Below, piece after piece: positions 7,246 through 16,455 of a stretch of DNA of 47,821 bases (position 1 is its first letter; every line of letters starts with the position of its first letter). This DNA is from CAIKMD01 sp035605975 (GTDB lineage: Bacteria > Pseudomonadota > Alphaproteobacteria > ATCC43930 > CGMCC-115725), in the NCBI GenBank assembly GCA_035605975.1, contig DATNGG010000048.1:1-47821 (forward strand), in the 5' to 3' direction. Made by a program: the position numbers and the translations under genes. Under the pieces are notes generated by a model that was not told the origin of the DNA, did no database searches, and worked only from the letters and a program-made list of their open reading frames with translations.

Positions 7246-8538
7246 GTGGGTTTTTCGGAGAAACCGCCGGATTTTCTGCGCCGTCTGCTTGCCGCGGCGC
7301 TCGATGCCGCCGACCCGGCGAAAACCCTGCCGGCCCATCTTCCGCCGCCGCCCAGAGGCCGCACCTTGGTCGTCGGCGCGGGCAAGGCGGCGGCGAAGAT
7401 GGCGCAGGCGGTCGAGGATCATTGGCCGGGCGAGCTCTCGGGCTTTGTGGTGACGCGCTACGGCCACGCCCTCCCCTGCCGCCGGATCGAGGTGGTGGAG
7501 GCGGCGCATCCCGTCCCCGATGAAGCGGGCGTCGCCGCGGCGGGACGGATTCTCGAGTTGGTGCGCGGCTTGCGCCGCGAGGATCTGGCGCTCTGCTTGC
7601 TTTCGGGCGGCGCGTCTGCGCTGCTCACCCTGCCGGCGCCCGGCATCGCGCTCGCCGACAAGCAGGCGCTGACGCGCACGCTGCTGCGCTCGGGCGCGAC
7701 GATCGGCGAAATCAACACGGTGAGGAAGCACCTGTCGGCGATCAAGGGCGGACGGCTCGCCGCAGCTACGAGCCCGGCGCGGATTGCGAGCTTTGCGATC
7801 TCGGATGTGCCAGGCGATGATCCGGCGGTGATCGGCTCCGGCCCCACCGTCGCCGATCCGACAAGCTTCGCCGATGCGCGGCGCATCCTCGCGCGATACG
7901 GCATCGCGGCGCCGCCCGCCATCGCCGCGCGGCTCGCGGCCGAAGCCGACGAGACGCCGAAGCCAGGCGATCCGCGCCTCGCTCATGCCAGCTATGAATT
8001 GATCGCGACGCCGCGGCTCGCCCTCGACGCGGCAGCGGCGCTGGCACGCGCCAGCGGCGTCACCCCGGTCATCCTCGGCGACGCCATCGAAGGCGAGGCG
8101 CGGCTCGTCGCGCAAAGCCAAGCCGCGCTCGCGCAAGAGGCCGCGCGCGGCGCCCTGCGCCACGCCGGCGCGACCTTGACGCTTCCCGCGGTGCTGCTGT
8201 CGGGCGGCGAGACCACCGTCACGGTCAAAGGCCAGGGCCGCGGCGGCCGCAATGCCGAATTCCTCCTCGCCCTGGCGCTGGCCCTGGCGGGGGCACCGGG
8301 GATTCACGCGCTCGCCGCCGATACCGACGGGATCGACGGCACCGAAAGCAACGCCGGCGCGCTGATCGGCCCGCAGACCCTCGCCCGCGGCGCGGCGCAG
8401 GGCGTCGATCTCGCTGCGTGCCTTGCCCGGAACGACGCCTGGAGCGCGTTCGACGCGCTGGGCGATCTGCTCGTCACCGGCCCCACATTCACCAATGTGA
8501 ATGATTTTCGTGCGATACTTGTGCTTGGCCCGAGTTGA
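7246..8538 (+). CDS. Glycerate 2-kinase (DUF4147/MOFRL family)
   Basis: A 430-residue type-2 glycerate kinase (GckA/TtuD-like) expected to phosphorylate D-glycerate to 2-phosphoglycerate. The N-terminal DUF4147 domain shows GRTLVVGAGKAAAKMAQAVE, LCLLSGGASALLTLPAPGI and the INTVRKHLSAIKGGRLA block. The C-terminal MOFRL domain shows LLSGGETTVTVKGQGRGGRN and the DTDGIDGTESNAGA motif. Homologues were once labelled hydroxypyruvate reductase (TtuD), so older annotation may differ. The start is GTG at 7246. Pyruvate kinase begins 9 bases after the stop, and the pair would run glycerate to 2-phosphoglycerate and, with enolase, on to pyruvate. Confidence 0.93.
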   Translation: MGFSEKPPDFLRRLLAAALDAADPAKTLPAHLPPPPRGRTLVVGAGKAAAKMAQAVEDHWPGELSGFVVTRYGHALPCRRIEVVEAAHPVPDEAGVAAAGRILELVRGLRREDLALCLLSGGASALLTLPAPGIALADKQALTRTLLRSGATIGEINTVRKHLSAIKGGRLAAATSPARIASFAISDVPGDDPAVIGSGPTVADPTSFADARRILARYGIAAPPAIAARLAAEADETPKPGDPRLAHASYELIATPRLALDAAAALARASGVTPVILGDAIEGEARLVAQSQAALAQEAARGALRHAGATLTLPAVLLSGGETTVTVKGQGRGGRNAEFLLALALALAGAPGIHALAADTDGIDGTESNAGALIGPQTLARGAAQGVDLAACLARNDAWSAFDALGDLLVTGPTFTNVNDFRAILVLGPS

Positions 8539-8547
8539 GAGGAAGAA

Positions 8548-9969
8548 ATGCGACGTCAACGCAGCGCCAAGATCGTTGCCACCATTGGTCCCGCCAGCAA
8601 TTCCCCGGAACGGATCGAAGAGTTGTTTCGCGCAGGCGTCGATGTGTTCCGGTTGAATTTCAGCCACGGCAAGCAGGAAGATCACCGCATTGTTTGCGAC
8701 TCGATCCGCGCGCTCGAACGGAGCATCGGCCGGCCGATCGGCGTCATGGCCGATTTGCAAGGCCCGAAGCTGCGCGTCGGCACTTTCGCCGAGAAGAAGG
8801 TCAAGCTCGTCGCGGGCGAGAGTTTCCGCCTCGATCTCGGTTCCGCGCCGGGGGACGCCAAGCGCGCCTCCCTGCCGCACCCGGAGGTCTTCGCGGCGCT
8901 CGAGCCGGGCACCGACCTCCTGCTCGATGACGGCAATATCCGCTTGAAGGTAGAGGAATGCGGCGAGGATTTCGCCGAGACGCGGATCATCACCGGCGGC
9001 GATCTCTCGGACCGCAAAGGCGTCAACGTGCCAAACGCCGTGCTGCCGCTCTCGCCCTTGACGGCGAAGGATCGCTCGGATCTCGCCTTCGCGCTCGATA
9101 TGGGCGTCGATTGGATCGCGATGTCCTTCGTGCAGCGCCCCGAAGACGTGGCCGAGGGACGCAAGCTCATCGCCGGCCGCGCCTCGGTGCTGGTGAAGCT
9201 CGAGAAGCCCGCCGCCATCACCCGGCTTTCGGAAATCGTCGAGCTGAGCGATGCGGTGATGGTTGCGCGCGGCGATCTCGGCGTCGAAATGCCGCCCGAG
9301 GACGTGCCGCCGGTGCAGCGCGAGATCGTTCATATCTGCCGCTCGACGGGAAAGCCCGTGGTGGTCGCAACGCAAATGCTGGAATCCATGGTGCGCAATC
9401 CGGTCCCGACGCGCGCCGAGGCCTCGGATGTCGCGACCGCCGTCTATGAAGGCGCCGATGCCGTGATGCTCTCGGCCGAGACCGCCGCGGGGGCCTATCC
9501 GATCGAGGCGGTGACGATGATGGACCGCATCATCCGCCGCGTTCAGGTCGATCCGATCTATTTTCCGGGCCTGCACACCGCCGCGCTCGCGGCCTCCGAT
9601 CACAGCGCATCCGACGCGATCAGCGCGGCGGCGAGCCAGATCGCGCATACGATCGGCGCGGCGGCGATCCTCTCCTACACCACCTCGGGCGCGACCGCCC
9701 TGCGCATGGCGCGCGAGCGGCCCGACGTGCCGATCCTCGCCTTGACCTCCAATCTGCGCACCGCGCGCCGGCTCGCCATGGCGTGGGGGCTGCATTGCGT
9801 TCACACCCACGATGTGCGCAACTTCAACGAGATGGTGGTGCACGCGACGCGGGCCGCGCGACGCGAGGGTTTCGGTGAAAAGGGACAGCGCGTCGTCGTC
9901 ACCGCCGGCGTCCCCTTCGGCACGCCAGGCGCCACCAACGTACTGCGCATCGCCTGGATCGAGACCTGA
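8548..9969 (+). CDS. pyk: Pyruvate kinase
   Basis: A 473-residue pyruvate kinase, converting phosphoenolpyruvate and ADP to pyruvate and ATP in the cytoplasm. The sequence opens with RRQRSAKIVATIGPASNSPE, carries the FRLNFSHG and MADLQGPKLRVG nucleotide/PEP-site segments, the VLVKLEKPAAI lysine block, and the magnesium-site motif DAVMVARGDLGVEMP. The ATQMLESM and AVMLSAETAAGAYP segments complete the barrel. Length is normal. Start ATG 8548 follows a GAGAGGAAG ribosome site. It lies directly behind glycerate 2-kinase, a pairing seen in tartrate and glyoxylate pathways (ttuD-ttuE). Confidence 0.97.
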   Translation: MRRQRSAKIVATIGPASNSPERIEELFRAGVDVFRLNFSHGKQEDHRIVCDSIRALERSIGRPIGVMADLQGPKLRVGTFAEKKVKLVAGESFRLDLGSAPGDAKRASLPHPEVFAALEPGTDLLLDDGNIRLKVEECGEDFAETRIITGGDLSDRKGVNVPNAVLPLSPLTAKDRSDLAFALDMGVDWIAMSFVQRPEDVAEGRKLIAGRASVLVKLEKPAAITRLSEIVELSDAVMVARGDLGVEMPPEDVPPVQREIVHICRSTGKPVVVATQMLESMVRNPVPTRAEASDVATAVYEGADAVMLSAETAAGAYPIEAVTMMDRIIRRVQVDPIYFPGLHTAALAASDHSASDAISAAASQIAHTIGAAAILSYTTSGATALRMARERPDVPILALTSNLRTARRLAMAWGLHCVHTHDVRNFNEMVVHATRAARREGFGEKGQRVVVTAGVPFGTPGATNVLRIAWIET

Positions 9970-10057
9970 GCCGCGGCGAACTGCCGAGCAATAAACGGAT
10001 GGCGCGCGGCGCGATCCGGGACGATAGTCGCGATCCCGACGCCGCAGCACCGCCGCG

Positions 10058-11011
10058 ATGACACGCCTCCTCGGACCGATCTTCGTTTTGATCTTCGCCC
10101 TGTCGCAGGCCGTCCGCGATGTCTATTTCGCGCGCGCTTTCCAGGGCATCGATTTCTTTGCCGTCGTTCTCATCGCCTTCGCGATCGCGACCATCGTCTT
10201 CGGCGGCATCACCCTGCTCCGCACGCCGGAGGCGTTTGGCAAGCTGCGCCGCGAATTTTGGACGGTCGCGGCGATGAACCTCACCACGGCGATCGCCTGG
10301 AGCTGCTATTTTTTCGCTCTCAGCCATCTCGAGCCGGCGGTGGTCAACACCATCCATAGCGGCTTCGCGCCCCTGACCGTGCTCGCACTGTCGGTTTTCT
10401 GGCCGAACTTCTCCAAGCGCGAGGCGAAAGGCGTCGCCGAATATGGCTGCTATGCGGGGCTCGTGCTCTCGCTCCTGGCCCTCGCCGCCGTCGTGCTCTC
10501 GGGCCGCTCCGGCATTCCGCTCGACAGCATCACGACCGGCCTTGAAAGCCTCGGCGCGCTCGCCGTGAGCGGCACCTCGATCACCATCAGCCTGCTCATC
10601 TCGAAACGGCTTCACGACCGCGGCATCGGCGCCGACGCGGTCACTGCCGTGCGCTATTGGCTGCTCATCGTCCTCGCCGCCGTCATCGAAGCGACGAGCG
10701 ATCATTCGAGCGGCATCGACAGCCTCGCGACCTTCTCGGTGCTCGCGGTCGCGGCAGCCTTGCTCATCGCCTTGCCGACCTTCGTCTTGCAGGCGGGGAT
10801 CGCGCGCTCGGCGCCGCTCACCGGGCAGATCATCCGCTCGCTCGGCCCGGTCTTCGTCTTTGCGCTGGAGCAGCTGGACCAGCGCATCGCTTACGCAATG
10901 CCGAGCCTCGTCTGCATCCTCGCCTATTCGGTTTTCGTCACCGGCGCCAATCTCGCCCATGGCTGGCACGCCGAGGCCCGCCCGGCGGTCCTCAAAGCGA
11001 TGCGCGGATAA
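10058..11011 (+). CDS. DMT/EamA-type membrane transporter
   Basis: A 317-residue, very hydrophobic protein with about ten predicted membrane helices in two halves, matching the drug/metabolite transporter (EamA) architecture. The first half includes FFAVVLIAFAIATIVFGGIT and the tell-tale SCYFFALSHLEPAVVNTIHS segment; the second half includes WLLIVLAAVIEA and the LTGQIIRSLGPVFVFALEQL region. Such proteins usually export amino acids or small metabolites, but the substrate cannot be read from sequence. The ATG at 10058 is 88 bases after pyk. Its 3' end overlaps the convergent DUF1501 gene by 20 bases. Confidence 0.8.
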   Translation: MTRLLGPIFVLIFALSQAVRDVYFARAFQGIDFFAVVLIAFAIATIVFGGITLLRTPEAFGKLRREFWTVAAMNLTTAIAWSCYFFALSHLEPAVVNTIHSGFAPLTVLALSVFWPNFSKREAKGVAEYGCYAGLVLSLLALAAVVLSGRSGIPLDSITTGLESLGALAVSGTSITISLLISKRLHDRGIGADAVTAVRYWLLIVLAAVIEATSDHSSGIDSLATFSVLAVAAALLIALPTFVLQAGIARSAPLTGQIIRSLGPVFVFALEQLDQRIAYAMPSLVCILAYSVFVTGANLAHGWHAEARPAVLKAMRG

Positions 11012-12182
11012 TTCCCTCGGCCGGCGCCAGGCCCGGCGCGTCCGGAAAGACCTTGCGCGCAAGGCTCGCCGCGTCGACGCCGAGATGATCCTTGAGCACG
11101 CCCTTGATGACGGCACGGGAATCGGTCGCAACGCGCAAATCGCGATCGTCCTGAAGTCGATCGAGGCCCGGCCAATCGCCATAGAGCCGACCGCCCTTCA
11201 CCGCCCCGCCCATCACCAGCATGACCGAAGCAGTGCCGTGATCCGTGCCGTTGGTTCCGTTGACGGCGACGGTGCGCCCAAATTCCGTGACGGCGATAAC
11301 CGCAGTGTTGCGCCAAGCCGGCCCCAGCGCCTGCGCCATCGCATCGAGGCCCGATGCAAGCCCCGCGAGGTTCTCATAGAGCCGGCCGGCGCCGGTGCCC
11401 TGCGCGACATGCGTGTCCCAGCCATACATGTCGAGCGCGGCGATGCGCGGTCCATCCGCGGCGCCGAGCAATTTCCCGGCCGCCTCGGCGAGCGGCTGGA
11501 AGGATTTGGGACCGAAGCCGCGAGCCGCCGCGCCCGACGCATCGCCCAGTACCGCGCTCGACATGCTCTGAGTCTTGAGCCCGAGCTGAAGCGCAGGGCC
11601 GAAAAGCGGATCTTTCGCATAGAGCGGACCCAGCGCCGCGAGGAAATCGCCATTGGCGGGATGAAAATTCGCCGGCTCCCAACTCGCCACCGGAACGGCG
11701 CCGCGTAGCACCAAGGGCACCGCGCCGCCCACCGCCAGCCCCAACCGCCTGTCGCCCTTCTGGACGAGCGCCAGAGCGCGATTGAGCCAGCCATCGGTCT
11801 CGCGCGTCTTGGTCGCGAGGCCGCATTCCATCAGATCCTGCGCGTCGAAATGCGAACGCGTGCGATAGCCATTGCCCGAGGCCGGCACGATCAGCAGCTC
11901 GCCCCTGCGGTAATAGGGTTCGAGAATTTTGAGGCCCGGATTGAGCGCGAAGCCGTGATCGAGCGCGACGCAACCGGCGGGATCGAGCGCCAGCGCGCCG
12001 CGCTTTTCGGCGTAGCGCGGATCGCCGAGCGGCGGCACCGCCGCTAGCCCGTCGAGCGCGCCGCGCAGCAAAACGAGAACGAAGCGCTCTTCGCCCGGCG
12101 CCGCGGCAAAGACCGCGCCGGGTAAGCCCGCAACGGCAAAAAGCCCGGCGGACAGCGCAAGAAATTCGCGGCGGGAGGTCAT
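10992..12182 (-). CDS. Tat-exported DUF1501 protein
   Basis: A 396-residue DUF1501 protein (alkaline-phosphatase-like fold). The N-terminus MTSRREFLALSAGLFAVAGL is a textbook twin-arginine signal with likely cleavage near VFAAA, so it should be exported folded. Family blocks include FVLVLLRGALDGLAAVPPLG, DQDLMECG-like sequence around residue 120, MYGWDTHVAQGTGAG and VIAVTEFGRTVAVNGTNGTD. The Asp and His residues in the last two blocks could bind metal. It starts 4 bases after the stop of the DUF1800 gene; the two families commonly occur as a pair. No enzymatic activity is established for the pair. The 3' end overlaps the DMT gene. Confidence 0.92.
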   Translation of the reverse strand: MTSRREFLALSAGLFAVAGLPGAVFAAAPGEERFVLVLLRGALDGLAAVPPLGDPRYAEKRGALALDPAGCVALDHGFALNPGLKILEPYYRRGELLIVPASGNGYRTRSHFDAQDLMECGLATKTRETDGWLNRALALVQKGDRRLGLAVGGAVPLVLRGAVPVASWEPANFHPANGDFLAALGPLYAKDPLFGPALQLGLKTQSMSSAVLGDASGAAARGFGPKSFQPLAEAAGKLLGAADGPRIAALDMYGWDTHVAQGTGAGRLYENLAGLASGLDAMAQALGPAWRNTAVIAVTEFGRTVAVNGTNGTDHGTASVMLVMGGAVKGGRLYGDWPGLDRLQDDRDLRVATDSRAVIKGVLKDHLGVDAASLARKVFPDAPGLAPAEGIIRASL

Positions 12183-12186
12183 CGCA

Positions 12187-13527
12187 TCACCGTCTCTGAA
12201 AATCGGGCGCGGCCAGGAGAAGCGCGACGCCCTCGCGCCGCGAGGCCGCGCGGCGGATCGCCCCGCCGGTCTCTGCCGGCAAGGCTTCGCCGAACATCGA
12301 CTCGGCCAGGCCGACGGGATCGGGCGGATCGGGAAGACGCGCAGCATAGGCCTGGCACCAATCGATGCGATGCAGCACCGCTTCGGGCCCAACCCATTCG
12401 CTCGCCACATCGGCCCATCCCGCTGGCGAGGGCGCGAAGAAAGACTGCTGATCGAGGAGGTGCAGGCTGTTGACCAGCATCGGCGCGGGCGGCGTGAAGC
12501 CGGTCGCGCGGCAGGCCGACGCGACGAGATCCTCGGGCGTGCGCACCTTGGCAAAGGGCGTCTGCCATGCCGCCTCGTCGTCGACGAGCGCCGCCGTCAC
12601 GCGTTTGAGATCGCCGCCGGTATCGCGAAACACCGTCGCGATGCGGCGCACGGATTGCGGCGGCGGATCATCGGCGATGAAATGCCGCGCGAGCTTCGTT
12701 GCGATGTGCTGCGCCGTCGCCGGATGCGCGGCGAGGTCGCGCAAGGCCGCTTCGCCCTCGGCCAGCCCGTCCTCGCGATAAGTCTTGCCGAGCAGGACTT
12801 TCGATCCGGGCTCGTGAATCGCCGGATAGAAATGGAACTTGCCGGGCTCGGCCATATTGAGCCGCTCGATCGACCAGCCGGTCAGGATATGCGCCAGCGC
12901 CTCGACATCCGCTTGGGTGTAGCCGCCATCGACGCCGAGCGTGTGCAGCTCCAGCATTTCGCGCCCGAGATTCTCGTTGAGCCCGCGGCTGCGGCGTTCG
13001 CCGGCGCGTGAATGCGGACCGATCGAGACCACCTGGTCGAGATAGAACAGCATCGCCGGATGCTGCTCGGCTGCGATGAGGAGATCGACAAAGCGGGCGG
13101 TGACATGGGGCCGGATCGCCTCGCGCTCGAAAGCGCCGGCAAAGCCGCGGATCGCCGGCCTGATGCAGGAGACGGTGAAATGATTGCTCCAGAACCGCGT
13201 CAGCCGCTCGAGAAGCGGCGCATCGGTCGTCGCGGCAAGGCTTGTCCGCGCCTCGACTTCGGCGAGATAGACCGCCCGCAATTGCCGATTGAGCGAGCGC
13301 TTGGCATCGGGGTCCTGCAGGCGCTTGTCGCGCCGCGCCTCGAGCAGCGCCGCCACCATTGGCGCCGATGCCGGCAAATCGCCCGGCGGCGCGGCCTGCG
13401 TCATCTCGAGCTGGCGCAATACCCAGCCCTGCGGGTCGCGCGCGATCGTCGCGAGCTCGCCCGCGCGCGGCGCAAATCCGAAGCGGCTCGCCGCAATCAC
13501 AGCCTTGGCTGAATCGACGGCAACCAT
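12187..13527 (-). CDS. DUF1800 family protein
   Basis: A 446-residue DUF1800 protein, partner of the DUF1501 gene that follows. Characteristic segments are ASRFGFAPRAGELA at the N-terminus, LLERLTRFWSNHFTVS, the GLNENLGREMLELHTLGVDG core, YTQADVEALAHILTGWSIE and AHPATAQHIATKLARHFIAD. No clear signal peptide is visible from the ATG at 13527, so export with the Tat-bearing partner or a cytoplasmic role both remain possible. Function is unknown; the pair is widespread in Proteobacteria and Planctomycetes. It is transcribed away from the glycosyltransferase gene, with 160 bases between the divergent starts. Confidence 0.92.
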   Translation of the reverse strand: MVAVDSAKAVIAASRFGFAPRAGELATIARDPQGWVLRQLEMTQAAPPGDLPASAPMVAALLEARRDKRLQDPDAKRSLNRQLRAVYLAEVEARTSLAATTDAPLLERLTRFWSNHFTVSCIRPAIRGFAGAFEREAIRPHVTARFVDLLIAAEQHPAMLFYLDQVVSIGPHSRAGERRSRGLNENLGREMLELHTLGVDGGYTQADVEALAHILTGWSIERLNMAEPGKFHFYPAIHEPGSKVLLGKTYREDGLAEGEAALRDLAAHPATAQHIATKLARHFIADDPPPQSVRRIATVFRDTGGDLKRVTAALVDDEAAWQTPFAKVRTPEDLVASACRATGFTPPAPMLVNSLHLLDQQSFFAPSPAGWADVASEWVGPEAVLHRIDWCQAYAARLPDPPDPVGLAESMFGEALPAETGGAIRRAASRREGVALLLAAPDFQRR

Positions 13528-13687
13528 GCCCGCTCCCCTGAAATCTCGGCCTCGACCGGAAGCCCTGATTGGTCATAGGCAACGAAGCCCCCGCGCATCC
13601 CCTCGGGGCGGCGCAGCGGGTGCGCCGCGCTTTTGTGGGTGCCGTGGAATTGTGCTAGACCCGCGCGAGCAGCAATCCTTCCGGCTC

Positions 13688-14452
13688 ATGGAACTCTCGG
13701 TCGTCATCCCCGCGCGCAATGAGGCGCCCAACGTCGCACCCTTGGTTGCCGAGATCCGCGCCGCGCTCGATGCGCGCGCCGATTACGAGATCGTCTATGT
13801 CGATGACGGCAGCGATGACGAAACCGCCGATGCCGTGCGCGGCTTGATGGCGGATTTCCCGCGCCTCAAGCTGTTGCGACACGCCGCGAGCTGTGGCCAA
13901 AGCGCGGCCGTCCGCACCGGCGTGCTCGGCGCGAGCGGCCTCTGGATCGCGACGCTCGATGCCGACGGCCAGAACGATCCCGCCGATATCCCGCGGCTCT
14001 GGGCCGCCGCGCAGGCTGCATCGAACGAGCGCGTGCTGATCGCGGGCTTTCGGCAAAAGCGTCGCGACACGCTGGTGAAGCGCCTCTCCTCGCGCATCGC
14101 CAATGCGGTGCGCGGACGCATGCTGAAGGACGACACGCCCGACACGGGATGCGGGCTGAAGCTGCTGCGGCGCGAGCTCTACCTTGCGCTCCCCTTCTTC
14201 GATCACAATCACCGCTTCCTGCCGGCGCTGGTCCTGCGCCAGGGCGGAGAGGTGATATCGCAGCCGGTCAATCACCGGCCGCGGCAGCGCGGTGTTTCGA
14301 AATATGGACTTTTCGATCGGCTTTGGGTCGGCATCGTCGATCTCTTCGGCGTGATGTGGCTGATGCGGCGCGCCAAGGTTCCGGTAATCCTCGCCGAGGA
14401 TGAGAGCGGAGCCGCCGGCGAGCGGCGCAGCACGGCGGGCGCGCGGGCGTGA
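13688..14452 (+). CDS. Family 2 glycosyltransferase (DPM1-like)
   Basis: A 254-residue GT2 glycosyltransferase of the dolichyl/undecaprenyl-phosphate sugar transferase type. The GT-A fold is clear: MELSVVIPARNEAPNVAPLV, YEIVYVDDGSDDETAD, and the metal-binding LDADGQNDP (DxD-like). The SKYGLFDRLWVG segment near residue 210 is typical of DPM1/ArnC relatives. It has no obvious transmembrane pair and probably acts at the inner face of the membrane. The frame is open further upstream, but the ATG at 13688 matches the conserved N-terminus. The stop overlaps the next start in a GTGA, coupling it to the TVP38 membrane protein and suggesting joint work on a lipid-linked glycan. Confidence 0.92.
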   Translation: MELSVVIPARNEAPNVAPLVAEIRAALDARADYEIVYVDDGSDDETADAVRGLMADFPRLKLLRHAASCGQSAAVRTGVLGASGLWIATLDADGQNDPADIPRLWAAAQAASNERVLIAGFRQKRRDTLVKRLSSRIANAVRGRMLKDDTPDTGCGLKLLRRELYLALPFFDHNHRFLPALVLRQGGEVISQPVNHRPRQRGVSKYGLFDRLWVGIVDLFGVMWLMRRAKVPVILAEDESGAAGERRSTAGARA

Positions 14453-15138
14453 CGCTGTCCTGGCAACGCAGCACGTCGTTGGCGCGGCTCCGCCTCGCCG
14501 GACGCCTCTTCCTCCTCGCGATCCTCGCCGCTGGCGCGGCCGCACTCTGGATCGAGCGCGGCGCGTTGCAGCCCGCCGCCATCACCGCGGCGGTCGCGCA
14601 TTACCCCGCGGCGCCGCTGGTCTTCCTCGCGCTGCATATCGCGGCAAGCCTGCTCTTCGTGCCGCGCACCATGTTGGGCCTCGTCGCCGGCCTGGTCTTC
14701 GGCCTCGCCTGGGGCATCGTCTGGGCCGCGCTCGGCAGCGTGCTCGGCGCCATCGCCGGATTCCTCGTCGCGCGCTACGTCAATAGCGGCCTGATCGAGC
14801 CGGAAGCACTTCCGCGGCTCGGGCCGCTGCTGCGACGCGCCGAAGCGGGCGGCTGGCGCGCGGTCACCGTGCTGCGGCTCATCCCGGTCATTCCGCACAG
14901 CCTCACCAATTACGCGCTCGGCCTGACGCGACTGTCGCTCGGCGGCTATGCGGTCGGGTCCTTCATCGGTCAATTGCCGATGACCATCGCCTATGTGAGC
15001 TTCGGCGCCGCGGGCGGACGCATCGGCAACGGCGGCGAGAGCTGGCTCATGCCGGCGATCATCGGCGCCGTCGCCCTCGGCGCCTCGATCCTTGTGCCGC
15101 GGTTGCACAAGAAGCACCTGACGACGCCGCAGACTTAA
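14449..15138 (+). CDS. TVP38/TMEM64 family membrane protein
   Basis: A 229-residue integral membrane protein of the TVP38/TMEM64 (DedA-superfamily, PF09335) type with about five or six hydrophobic helices. The family core is seen in LFVPRTMLGLVAGLVFGLAW, GAIAGFLVARYV and the re-entrant TVLRLIPVIPHSLTNYALGL segment, followed by GSFIGQLPMTIAYVSFG. DedA relatives flip or move phospholipids or polyprenyl phosphates; that role here is by family only. The start is GTG at 14449 inside the glycosyltransferase stop region. Coupling to a DPM1-like transferase fits a polyprenyl-phosphate role, but this is inference. Confidence 0.88.
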   Translation: MTLSWQRSTSLARLRLAGRLFLLAILAAGAAALWIERGALQPAAITAAVAHYPAAPLVFLALHIAASLLFVPRTMLGLVAGLVFGLAWGIVWAALGSVLGAIAGFLVARYVNSGLIEPEALPRLGPLLRRAEAGGWRAVTVLRLIPVIPHSLTNYALGLTRLSLGGYAVGSFIGQLPMTIAYVSFGAAGGRIGNGGESWLMPAIIGAVALGASILVPRLHKKHLTTPQT

Positions 15139-15153
15139 GCGGGCGAGCTCGCG

Positions 15154-16452
15154 TTACGTCTGGGGTGCCGTCGCGCCGAGCGCCGGCGGCGTCGGCCCGC
15201 CCGTTGCCCAGTCGAGCAGTTCCACCGTGTGAACGACCGGCAGAGCGGTTGCGCTCGCGATCTGGGTGAGGCAGCCGATATTGCCGGCGGCGACGAGCTC
15301 GGGCGCTATGCTTTCGATGTTCGCGACTTTGCGGTCGCGCAAGGCCGAGGCCAATTCCGGCTGCAGCATGTTGTAGGTGCCGGCCGAGCCGCAGCAGAGG
15401 TGTCCCTCGGGCACGTCGAGCACGGTGAAGCCGGCCTCGGCGAGCAGTGCCTTGGGCGCAGCGAGAATCCGCTGCCCGTGCTGCAGCGAGCAGGCGGCGT
15501 GATAGGCAACGCGCTTGCCGCTGGCCGCGCTCACCGGCCCGATGCCGATCTCGGCGAGAAACTCGGACACATCGCGCGCCAGGGCTGAGACTTTCGCCGC
15601 CTTCTCCGCATAGGCCGGATCGTCGCGAAAGGCGTGGCCATACTCCTTCACCGTGACGCCGCAGCCGGAGACATTGATGACGATCGCATCGAGCCCCTCG
15701 CCCTCGCTCTCGCGTGTCCAGGCATCGATATTCGTCTTCATCATCGCGCGCGAATCCCGGCCCATGTGATGCGTGAGCGAGCCGCAGCATGCCGCGCCCG
15801 CCGCGATCACCACCTCGCAGCCGCGCCGCGTCAGCAGCCGCACCGTCGCCGCGTCGATTTGCGGCGCGAGCACCTGCTGCGCGCAGACCGTCAGCAGCGC
15901 GACGCGTTTCCGGCGCTCTCCCTCGGCCGGAAAGATTTGCGCGCGATAGAGCGGCGAGGTGGGCGGCACGCGCTCGGGCGCGAGGTCGAGCATCGCTTTG
16001 ACCCGCGCCGGCAGCAGCGCCTTCAAAGGACGCGCCGCGCGCGCTCCCAACAAGGCGGCGCGGAAGAGCGCCGGCCGCGGCATCACCGTCGCGAGAAAGC
16101 CGCGCAGCATGCGATCCGCCAGCGGGCGGCGATAGCGCGCTTCGATGCGGTGGCGCGCCTGATCGACCAGATGCATATAGTGGACGCCCGAGGGACAGGT
16201 CGTCATGCAGGCAAGGCAGGAGAGGCAGCGATCGATATGCCGCACCAGCCGCGGCGTCGGCGCGCGGTCATGCTCGAGCATGTCCTTGATGAGATAGATG
16301 CGCCCGCGCGGTCCGTCGAGCTCGTCGCCCAAGAGCGCATAGGTCGGGCAGGTCGCGTTGCAAAATCCGCAATGGACGCAGGTGCGGAGAATCTGGTTCG
16401 CTTCTCTCGTATCGGAATTGGCGAGCTGCGCGAGGGTGAAGCTGGTCTGCAT
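15154..16452 (-). CDS. glcF: Glycolate oxidase iron-sulfur subunit GlcF
   Basis: A 432-residue GlcF subunit. Two 4Fe-4S ferredoxin motifs lie near the N-terminus (CVHCGFCNATCPTYALLG and CLSCLACMTTCPSGVHYMHL). Two cysteine-rich CCG domains follow, the first with GAACCGSLTHHMGR and the second with YHAACSLQHGQRIL and EGHLCCGSAGTYNMLQPELA. It passes electrons from the flavin subunits GlcD and GlcE to the membrane quinone pool during oxidation of glycolate to glyoxylate. It begins 3 bases after the glcE stop on the same strand. The 3' end converges on the TVP38 gene with 15 bases between. Confidence 0.95.
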   Translation of the reverse strand: MQTSFTLAQLANSDTREANQILRTCVHCGFCNATCPTYALLGDELDGPRGRIYLIKDMLEHDRAPTPRLVRHIDRCLSCLACMTTCPSGVHYMHLVDQARHRIEARYRRPLADRMLRGFLATVMPRPALFRAALLGARAARPLKALLPARVKAMLDLAPERVPPTSPLYRAQIFPAEGERRKRVALLTVCAQQVLAPQIDAATVRLLTRRGCEVVIAAGAACCGSLTHHMGRDSRAMMKTNIDAWTRESEGEGLDAIVINVSGCGVTVKEYGHAFRDDPAYAEKAAKVSALARDVSEFLAEIGIGPVSAASGKRVAYHAACSLQHGQRILAAPKALLAEAGFTVLDVPEGHLCCGSAGTYNMLQPELASALRDRKVANIESIAPELVAAGNIGCLTQIASATALPVVHTVELLDWATGGPTPPALGATAPQT

Positions 16453-16455
16453 GCG

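Noticed and set aside
7168..10050. A 960-codon open frame on the minus strand
   Set aside because: It is antisense to glycerate kinase and pyruvate kinase, both of which have clear motifs; the translation is of typical shadow composition.
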